Assembly: GCA_036275935.1 (NCBI GenBank)
Contig: DASUCS010000003.1
Location: 1 to 5,261, forward strand
Reading direction: 5' to 3'
DNA: 5,261 bases
From: DASUCS01 sp036275935
GTDB lineage: Bacteria > Actinomycetota > Acidimicrobiia > Acidimicrobiales > JACDCH01
The position numbers and the translations under genes are program-made. Below the pieces are notes generated by a model. The model saw nothing but the letters and a program-made list of their open reading frames with translations. It was not told the origin of the DNA and did no database searches. This document shows positions 1 to 4,626 of this stretch, in pieces (within the stretch, counting starts at the first letter, position 1; each line of letters starts with the position of its first letter).

Positions 1-318
1 TGGGAACGTTGCCGGCGCGCGGTACCCGTGCTCGGCCAGCCGACCGCCGTAGCCGGCGATGACCTCGTCGAGGTTCTCTTCGTGCGCGAGCGTCAGCGTG
101 GCGAGGAGCGCCGCGCCTGGAGCTGCACTGAGCGCGAGCACCGGCGGCTTGAGCCAAAGGACCCTGGGGGTGGGGATCGGTACCCGGGCCATGACCTCGA
201 CCTCTCGGTCGATGCGCGCGTGATCCGTGTCGATCTTCAGGAACATGTCGCCGACCCGTAGCGTCGCGCGCTCCGAATGCGCGACGACGACTTCGATGTC
301 AGGCATGTCGTCGATCAT
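1..318 (-). CDS. Aminoglycoside-phosphotransferase-like kinase, N-terminal part (cut by window edge)
   Basis: Reading the minus strand from an ATG at 318 gives 106 open codons that run off the left edge, so the C-terminal two-thirds or so are missing. The visible part resembles the N-lobe of the APH/choline-kinase fold. A beta segment ATLRVGDMFLKID (about residues 18-30) contains Lys28, a candidate ATP-binding lysine. A helix REVEVMA (38-44) contains Glu41, a candidate salt-bridge partner, and is followed by PIPTPRVLW (48-56) and the hinge-like PPVLALSAAPGAAL (58-71). Such proteins phosphorylate small molecules in the cytoplasm; the substrate cannot be told because the catalytic loop lies outside the window. 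Residues after about 75 look less typical of the family. A second in-frame ATG at 306 gives a start (MPDIEVVV) closer to family habit; neither start has a clear ribosome-binding site. The gene is divergent from the HNH gene. The family call rests on recognised motifs only. Confidence 0.62.
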   Translation of the reverse strand, partial: MIDDMPDIEVVVAHSERATLRVGDMFLKIDTDHARIDREVEVMARVPIPTPRVLWLKPPVLALSAAPGAALLATLTLAHEENLDEVIAGYGGRLAEHGYRAPATFP

Positions 319-360
319 GGCCCCAACTGCCGTCGGTCGAGATTTCTCGATGCGGGTTGC

Positions 361-390
361 GAACCAAACTACGCCGGTGTAGTTTGGGTC
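361..390. repeat. 12-bp inverted repeat in the divergent intergenic region
   Basis: The arms 361-372 (GAACCAAACTAC) and 379-390 (GTAGTTTGGGTC) are reverse complements apart from one mismatch (363 against 388). The inner 9 bp (364-372 and 379-387) are perfect, with a 6-base centre GCCGGT. It lies between the divergent kinase-like gene (start 318) and HNH gene (start 459) and is AT-richer than its surroundings. No T-tract follows on either strand, so it does not look like an intrinsic terminator. A dimeric-repressor operator or a structured leader are the better readings. Which protein binds it, if any, is unknown. Confidence 0.6.
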
Positions 391-447
391 CACGCCGTGG
401 CTCCATGGCGCTCGGAGCGGTTGCTCCCTTCCCCGCAGGTGCGATGT

Positions 448-452
448 GAAGG
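448..452 (+). promoter_or_regulatory. Ribosome-binding site of the HNH gene
   Basis: GAAGG at 448-452 lies 6 bases before the ATG at 459. It decides the start: the frame is open from TTG 453, but that codon sits directly against this motif with no spacing, while the ATG at 459 has normal spacing. Confidence 0.6.
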
Positions 453-458
453 TTGACG

Positions 459-1706
459 ATGGCTGCTCCCGTTCTCGAGTCGATTGATGCGCTGCTGGAC
501 GATGATCCGCGCGCGCTCGACGACGAGACGCTGAAGCAACACGTGCGATCGGTCATGGCCGCGAAGGCTCGCGTCGATGCTGCGGTTCTCGCGGCGGTGA
601 GCGAGCTGGATGTGCGCAACGTCTATGTCAGCGACGGGCAGACCGAAGCGAAGGCGTGGGTCGCGCATCACACGGCGGTCGGGCGCACCACTGCGGGCGC
701 GTTGGTGTGGTTGACGAAGCGGTTGCGTTACCTCCCTGCCTTCGAGGACGCCTTGTCGCGCGGCACGATCACGTACGACCACGCCCGCGTTCTCGCCACT
801 GCCATCAATCCGCGCACGATGGAGGCCATCGTCCGTGACGAAGCGATGCTGTGCGGTCACGCCGAGACGCTCGAGGCGGACGACTTCGGTCTGCTCGTCG
901 CGCGCTGGAGGCTCCTGAACGATCCCGACGGTCCTGATGCCGGCAAGGAGAAACCCAGCGAATGGCACGTCTCGCCGATGCTCGATGGCCGGCACCGTGT
1001 CGATGGTGAACTCGATCTGGAGGACAGCGTCGAGTATCTCGCCGAGTTGGAGGCCCGCTACGAAGAGATCTGGCGGGCCGATCACGCGGAACACGCGACC
1101 GCGGAGGAGCGCAACCGTACGACGTCCCAGCGTTACGCGGCCGCCCAGGTGGAGATGGCGCGGCGGTCGTCGATGGCCGGCAACCCGGAGGAAGACGACG
1201 GTACGCCGGTGACCATCCGCACGACGGCGCGCAAGACGCAGATCATCGTCGTCGCCGACATCGAGGCCGTTGCGGGCGACGCGACGGCGCGTGCGGAGCT
1301 CGAGGACGGAACGCCAGTCCCTCAGGATCTGCTCCAGCGCTGGCTGTGCGACACCGCGCTGTGCCGAGTCGTGATGATCGGCGGTTCCGTCCCTTACGAC
1401 CTCGGCAAGGTGACCTACACCGCCAGCGACGGGCAACGACGAGTCCTCACCGCCCGTGATCGCGGCTGCATCGTTCCGGGCTGCAAGCGCAAGGCTCGCT
1501 GGTGCCAGGCCCATCACGTCGTTCCGTGGCCGAACGGACCGACGAACATCGACAACCTCGTCCTCTTGTGTCATCGCCACCACAAACAGGTGCACCGCGG
1601 CATCATTCGGGTGGTGCCGGGCGATCGCGTTGGAACATTCGTGGTGACGCGGGCCGATGGCACGCCTCTCTACGAGCGACCACCTCCGTACGTCCTCGTG
1701 GCGTGA
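459..1706 (+). CDS. DUF222 / HNH endonuclease domain protein (13E12 repeat family)
   Basis: A 415-residue cytoplasmic protein with the usual length and layout of the actinobacterial 13E12 family: a long mostly helical DUF222 region (about residues 10-320) and a C-terminal HNH nuclease domain (about 328-380). The HNH part shows a Cys pair, C337 and C342, then QAHHVVPW with the candidate catalytic pair H352-H353, Asn363/Asn366 in the turn NGPTNIDNL, and LLCHRHHKQVH with C371 and histidines 372-379. C337, C342, C371 and H374 or H375 could form a structural zinc site. All key residues appear present, so the nuclease is probably intact. A charged stretch (about 198-250) separates an N-terminal helical core from a later segment. 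ATG 459 is preferred because of GAAGG 6 bases upstream. Proteins of this family occur in many copies per genome in actinobacteria, and one copy in Mycobacterium tuberculosis houses a prophage attachment site. The biological role is not established; mobile-element or DNA-processing functions are usually suspected. It is 46 bp from the next gene. Confidence 0.9.
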   Translation: MAAPVLESIDALLDDDPRALDDETLKQHVRSVMAAKARVDAAVLAAVSELDVRNVYVSDGQTEAKAWVAHHTAVGRTTAGALVWLTKRLRYLPAFEDALSRGTITYDHARVLATAINPRTMEAIVRDEAMLCGHAETLEADDFGLLVARWRLLNDPDGPDAGKEKPSEWHVSPMLDGRHRVDGELDLEDSVEYLAELEARYEEIWRADHAEHATAEERNRTTSQRYAAAQVEMARRSSMAGNPEEDDGTPVTIRTTARKTQIIVVADIEAVAGDATARAELEDGTPVPQDLLQRWLCDTALCRVVMIGGSVPYDLGKVTYTASDGQRRVLTARDRGCIVPGCKRKARWCQAHHVVPWPNGPTNIDNLVLLCHRHHKQVHRGIIRVVPGDRVGTFVVTRADGTPLYERPPPYVLVA

Positions 1707-1740
1707 CGGCCCGTCGTGGGCGAAGCGATCGGCTCCGTCC

Positions 1741-1746
1741 TACGCT
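1741..1746 (+). promoter_or_regulatory. Possible -10 element for a near-leaderless transcript of the hydratase-fold gene
   Basis: TACGCT fits TANNNT and ends 6 bases before the ATG at 1753, the spacing seen for leaderless actinobacterial genes. No Shine-Dalgarno precedes this ATG. No good -35 box is visible, so this is tentative. Confidence 0.35.
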
Positions 1747-1752
1747 TCGGTC

Positions 1753-2550
1753 ATGTCGTACCAGCACTTGCTCGTCAAGGAAGAGGGCGACCTCACCACC
1801 ATCACCTTGAATCGTCCGGAGAAGCGCAACGCGCTCTCGGAGGAGGTGATGCTCGAGCTCACCGACGCGTTCCGAGCCGTGGGTGACTCGGCCGCGCTCG
1901 GCGTGATACTCGCCGCCGAGGGGCCTGTGTTCTCCGCCGGCCACAACTTCGCGGACATGGCAGGCGCCGACCTGGGCAAAGCCCGCAGGCTGTTCAAGTT
2001 GTGCATCGACATGATGGATGCCGTTCAGGCGATTCCGCAGCCGGTCGTGGCCAAGGTCCATGCCCTCGCCACCGCCGCAGGTTGTCAGCTCGTCGCGACG
2101 TGTGACCTCGCGGTCGCGAGCGAGGATGCCAGCTTCGCTCTGCCGGGTGGGAAGGGCGGGCTGTTCTGCCACACGCCGCTGGTGGCCGTGGCCCGCAACG
2201 TCGGTCGCAAGCGCGCGCTCGAGTTGGCGCTCACCGGCTCGCCCATCGACGCGGCCATCGCCGCGGAGTGGGGCCTGGTCAACCGAGTGGTCCCGGCCGA
2301 GCGCCTCGACGAGGAGACCTACGACCTCATCACCAGCGCCATTCGCGGAAGTGTGCTGTCGAAGGCAATCGGCAAGCAGGGCTTCTATGCACAGATCGAC
2401 CTCGACCAGCACAGCGCGTACGCGTACACGCTCGAGCTGATGGCCGCCGGAGTTGTTGCTCCCGACGGGCAGGAAGGAATCACCGCGTTCCTCGAGAAGC
2501 GCAAGCCGAACTTCACCGGACGGTCTGACGACACCCACTCACGCACGTAG
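1753..2550 (+). CDS. Enoyl-CoA hydratase/isomerase family protein, ECHDC3 type
   Basis: A 265-residue crotonase-fold protein of normal family length. Visible landmarks are the N-terminal strands and LNRPEKRNALS (19-29), the oxyanion-hole segment FSAGHNFADM (60-69), the second oxyanion region ATAAGCQLVATCDLAVAS (106-123), GLFCHTPLVAVARNVGRKRA (136-155), TGSPIDAAIAAEWGLVNRVV (161-180) and a C-terminal DGQEGITAFLEKRKP (238-252). The GLFC-TP block and the C-terminal block match the ECHDC3 subgroup as I know it from human ECHDC3. At the positions of the two catalytic glutamates of classical hydratase (Glu144 and Glu164 in rat) it has Gln112 and Gly132. It should still bind an acyl-CoA thioester, but ordinary water addition is doubtful and the reaction is unknown. 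The frame is open upstream to ATG 1657, but that extension overlaps the HNH gene and is unlike the family, so ATG 1753 is chosen. Confidence 0.9.
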   Translation: MSYQHLLVKEEGDLTTITLNRPEKRNALSEEVMLELTDAFRAVGDSAALGVILAAEGPVFSAGHNFADMAGADLGKARRLFKLCIDMMDAVQAIPQPVVAKVHALATAAGCQLVATCDLAVASEDASFALPGGKGGLFCHTPLVAVARNVGRKRALELALTGSPIDAAIAAEWGLVNRVVPAERLDEETYDLITSAIRGSVLSKAIGKQGFYAQIDLDQHSAYAYTLELMAAGVVAPDGQEGITAFLEKRKPNFTGRSDDTHSRT

Positions 2551-2577
2551 GCGCGACCCGTACTCGGCGAATTCCTC

Positions 2578-2608
2578 TTGCACCTCACGCGACGTGACCT
2601 CTTACGGT
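2578..2608 (+). promoter_or_regulatory. MerR-type promoter/operator of the fusion gene
   Basis: TTGCAC at 2578-2583 is a fair -35 box and TACGGT at 2603-2608 a fair -10 box. The spacer between them is 19 bp, longer than the normal 17 and the hallmark of promoters that MerR-family proteins remodel. Inside the spacer lies the dyad TCACG-CGA-CGTGA (2585-2597), placed where a MerR dimer binds. The -10 box ends 6 bases before the GTG at 2615, so the transcript would start at or next to the start codon. The first half overlaps nothing coding; the hydratase-fold gene ends at 2550. Binding and autoregulation are inference from geometry. Confidence 0.55.
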
Positions 2609-2614
2609 ACGAAC

Positions 2615-3802
2615 GTGGCGCAGGAGTGGACAGTCGGTGAGCTGGCGCAACGGGCGGGCGTCTCGGTGCGCACGCTCCACCACTACGACGAGATCGGGCT
2701 GCTGAGGCCGACGCGCAGCGCCGCCGGACACCGCCGGTACACGGGGCCCGATGTTGCTCGTCTCACGCAAGTCGTCGCGCTTCGCAGCGTCGGGCTGTCC
2801 CTGGGAGAGATCCAATGCTGTCTCGACGACGGCGAAGCCCTGGCGGCGACGCTGATCCGACAGCTGCGCGACCTCGACCTGCGCGTCGCGCAGACGACGG
2901 CGCTCCGGGACCGACTCGCCACTGTCGTCGCGCAGCTCGAGAGCGGTCGCGACCTCGACATCAACGACCTGATGGCTCTGATCGGAGACACGAAGATGCT
3001 GGCAGAAGGCAAGACCAAGATCGTCGAAGACGCGGGGAATGGCGAAGTGCTCGTGCACAGCAAGGACGACATCACCGCCGGCGATGGAGCGAGACACGAC
3101 GTGCTCGAGGGCAAGGCCGCTGCATCCACGCGCACGACCTGCAACATCTTCCGGCTCCTCGAGCGCAGGGGCGTGCGGACTCACTTCGTGGATCTCGTCG
3201 ACGATGTCACCTTCCGAGCGCGCAACGTCGAGATGATCCCGCTGGAGCTCGTCGCCCGCCGGTACGCCTCCGGCAGCGTTCGAGACCGCTTCCCCGACCT
3301 GTCGGACGGCGCAGTGTTCGAGGAGCTGGTGTTCGAGATCTTCGAGAAGGACGATGCCAATCACGATCCGCTGCTGGACTTCGACTTCGACGCAGGCGTT
3401 CTTCGACGGTACGTGCCCAACAAGGAAGCTGCAGCGGCGATCGGGCCGAATGTCAGCGCCGGTGACCTCATCACCGAGGAACCACTGGCTGAGAGCCGTT
3501 ACGCCGACGTTTCGCCGGAGCTCTTCGCCGGCCTTCGGAGCTGCACCGTCTCGGCGTTCGAGATCATCGAAGACGCGTGGAAGCAACACGGCGGCGTGTA
3601 CATCGACTTCAAGATCGAATGCGGATTCGATCGCGAGACGGGGGACCTGTTGGTGGCCGACGTCATCGACAGCGACTCCGGGCGACTGCGCTTCGGTGAC
3701 GTCGACATGTCCAAGCAGTCGTATCGCGACGGCACGGCCACTCTGCCGGAGATCAAGAAGAAGTTCGACGAGGTGGCAGCCCTGACGGACCGTTTCGTCT
3801 GA
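2615..3802 (+). CDS. purC: MerR-family regulator fused to SAICAR synthetase (PurC, PAICS type)
   Basis: One 395-residue frame holds two domains. Residues 5-73 are a MerR winged helix-turn-helix: WTVGELAQRAGVSVRTLHHY, then DEIGLLRPTRS, GHRRYTGPDVARL and LRSVGLSLGEI. Residues 74-112 form the dimerisation helix and 113-126 (DLDINDLMALIGDT) resemble the linker before TipA-type effector domains. Residues 128-395 are a complete SAICAR synthetase, which joins aspartate to CAIR using ATP in purine synthesis. Landmarks are EGKTK (131-135), SKDDITAGDGAR (149-160), LEGKAA (164-169), EMIPLELVARRYASGS (206-221), FEKDDANHDP (243-252), YIDFKIECGFD (329-339), LLVADVIDSDSGRLRF (345-360) and SKQSYRD (366-372). 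These blocks resemble the animal PAICS version more than the common short bacterial PurC. Cys336 stands where the family usually has Phe. GTG 2615 is chosen because MerR proteins begin just before this W-T-V-G and the -10 box sits 6 bases ahead; GTG 2594 is also in frame. No other purine gene is nearby. Confidence 0.85.
   Translation: MAQEWTVGELAQRAGVSVRTLHHYDEIGLLRPTRSAAGHRRYTGPDVARLTQVVALRSVGLSLGEIQCCLDDGEALAATLIRQLRDLDLRVAQTTALRDRLATVVAQLESGRDLDINDLMALIGDTKMLAEGKTKIVEDAGNGEVLVHSKDDITAGDGARHDVLEGKAAASTRTTCNIFRLLERRGVRTHFVDLVDDVTFRARNVEMIPLELVARRYASGSVRDRFPDLSDGAVFEELVFEIFEKDDANHDPLLDFDFDAGVLRRYVPNKEAAAAIGPNVSAGDLITEEPLAESRYADVSPELFAGLRSCTVSAFEIIEDAWKQHGGVYIDFKIECGFDRETGDLLVADVIDSDSGRLRFGDVDMSKQSYRDGTATLPEIKKKFDEVAALTDRFV
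2984..2998 (+). promoter_or_regulatory. Internal ribosome-binding site and ATG at the start of the PurC domain
   Basis: GGAGA at 2984-2988 (GGAG core 2984-2987) stands about 8 bases before an in-frame ATG at 2996. That ATG codes for Met128 of the fusion and begins MLAEGKTKIV, a natural N-terminus for a free SAICAR synthetase of 268 residues. It is a better Shine-Dalgarno than anything before the GTG at 2615. It could be chance or a working second start. Confidence 0.4.
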
Positions 3803-3855
3803 CGCAACACTCCGCATGTCCTCGGGGCGGGAAGGCCACTAGCGTCCGCTCCGTC
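3803..3855 (+). other. Short intergenic region before the methyltransferase
   Basis: These 53 bp hold no hairpin with a T-tract, so read-through from the fusion gene is possible. TAGCGT at 3840-3845 could be a -10 box giving a very short leader to the ATG at 3856. GGGAAGG at 3829-3835 looks like a Shine-Dalgarno but is 20 bases from that ATG and no in-frame start lies nearer. Confidence 0.35.
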
Positions 3856-4626
3856 ATGACGGACGCAACGACCGACCGGCGGGTCCTGACCGAGGTCGAG
3901 TACGCCGATTCGACGAAGCTGCGGTCGCGCCAGTCGATCTACGACTTCCGGTCACCTGCGGGCGAGTGGTGGTCGTGGGTGCTCGATCACGCCGAGTGGC
4001 CCGAAGGTGCGGTGGTGTTGGACGTCGGCTGCGGGCCGGGCAACTACCTGCAACGGGTGCGCGGCGTCGGAATCGACCTGTCCGAAGGAATGGCGCGTGA
4101 GGCGAAGCAGCATGCGCCGACCAGTGTTGGCGACGTGTGCGCGCTGCCTGTCAGGGCCGCATCGATCGACCGGCTGCTGGCGCCACACATGCTGTACCAC
4201 GCGCCGGATCTCGATGCGGCCGCGAGCGAGTTGGCGCGCGTCCTCCGGCCCGGGGGCGTGGCGTTGGTCGTCACGAACGACTCGTCGCACATGGGCCACA
4301 TGATCGAGCAGCTGTCGGGCGTGCTCGGCTCCGACGCGGTCATGCGCTTCATCGATCGGTTCAACCTCGACAACGGCGGCGCGTTGTTGGAGCGACACTT
4401 CGATCGCGTGACGCTCGACCGGTGGATCGGCGAGCTGGCGGTGCCCGACGCCGAGCCGGTCGTGCGCTATGCGGACAGCTGTCGGCCGCTGTACGAGACG
4501 CAGCTGACCGGCGGCCAGACGTGGGAAGAGATGATGCGCGGATTCCAGGCGCTCGTCGAACAGGACATCAGCGCGACGGGTGCGTGGCGCTGCGTGACAC
4601 ACAGTGGGGTGTTCGTGTGCCGGTGA
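3856..4626 (+). CDS. Class I SAM-dependent methyltransferase
   Basis: A 256-residue cytoplasmic protein with a Rossmann-type methyltransferase core. Motif I is VVLDVGCGPGNYL (53-65), which binds S-adenosylmethionine; the acidic residue at the end of strand 2 is Asp74 in VGIDLSEGMA (71-80). Later come VGDVCALPV (91-99) with Asp93 near the adenine, the post-motif helix and HMLYHAPDLDAAASELARVL (111-130), and RPGGVALVVTN (131-141). The gap between motif I and Asp74 is rather short, as in some compact family members. The C-terminal 100 residues (about 150-256) vary between families and give no clue to the substrate; an aromatic-rich segment around RWIGELAVPD may form the lid. A small-molecule target is more likely than nucleic acid, but this is inference. 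ATG 3856 is the only sensible start: no nearer in-frame start follows the upstream GGAAGG. It overlaps the oxidoreductase gene by 10 bases, so the two are probably translated together. Confidence 0.87.
   Translation: MTDATTDRRVLTEVEYADSTKLRSRQSIYDFRSPAGEWWSWVLDHAEWPEGAVVLDVGCGPGNYLQRVRGVGIDLSEGMAREAKQHAPTSVGDVCALPVRAASIDRLLAPHMLYHAPDLDAAASELARVLRPGGVALVVTNDSSHMGHMIEQLSGVLGSDAVMRFIDRFNLDNGGALLERHFDRVTLDRWIGELAVPDAEPVVRYADSCRPLYETQLTGGQTWEEMMRGFQALVEQDISATGAWRCVTHSGVFVCR

Larger units (their letters stand above)
319..458. other. Divergent intergenic region, 140 bp
   Basis: This gap separates the left minus-strand kinase-like gene from the right plus-strand HNH gene and must hold the promoters for both. 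The only strong structure is the inverted repeat at 361-390. No convincing -35/-10 pair could be assigned for either gene. A short frame ATG-TGA at 444-449 precedes the HNH start and is not a gene. Confidence 0.5.

Noticed and set aside
28..261. A 77-codon plus-strand open frame at the left edge
   Set aside because: It lies opposite the kinase-like N-terminus, whose minus-strand translation shows family motifs; the plus-strand product shows none.
369..1595. A 408-codon open frame on the minus strand opposite the HNH gene
   Set aside because: Its product is low in recognisable motifs and rich in Arg, Val and Asp, as expected from the antisense of a GC-rich gene. The plus-strand gene has clear domains and a ribosome-binding site.
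1709..1721. GCCC-GTCGT-GGGC hairpin just after the HNH stop codon, considered as a terminator
   Set aside because: The stem is only 4 bp and there is no T-tract after it.
1603..2538. A 311-codon minus-strand open frame opposite the hydratase-fold gene
   Set aside because: It spans the end of one real gene, the gap and most of another, and has no recognisable domain.
2453..2614. N-terminal extension of the fusion gene back to an upstream start
   Set aside because: It would overlap the hydratase-fold gene by about 100 bases, run through the promoter, and add residues unlike any MerR N-terminus.
2970..3000. Possibility that MerR and PurC are two separate genes split by a frameshift or missed stop
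   Set aside because: The two domains share one frame and there is no stop between the MerR linker and the PurC start. It cannot be fully excluded without relatives, so it is kept as the refutation test for the main finding.
2585..3817. A 410-codon minus-strand open frame opposite the MerR-PurC fusion
   Set aside because: No family features; it is the antisense shadow of a gene with strong conserved motifs over its whole length.
3952..4602. A 216-codon minus-strand open frame opposite the methyltransferase
   Set aside because: Antisense shadow with an Arg/His-rich composition and no motif.
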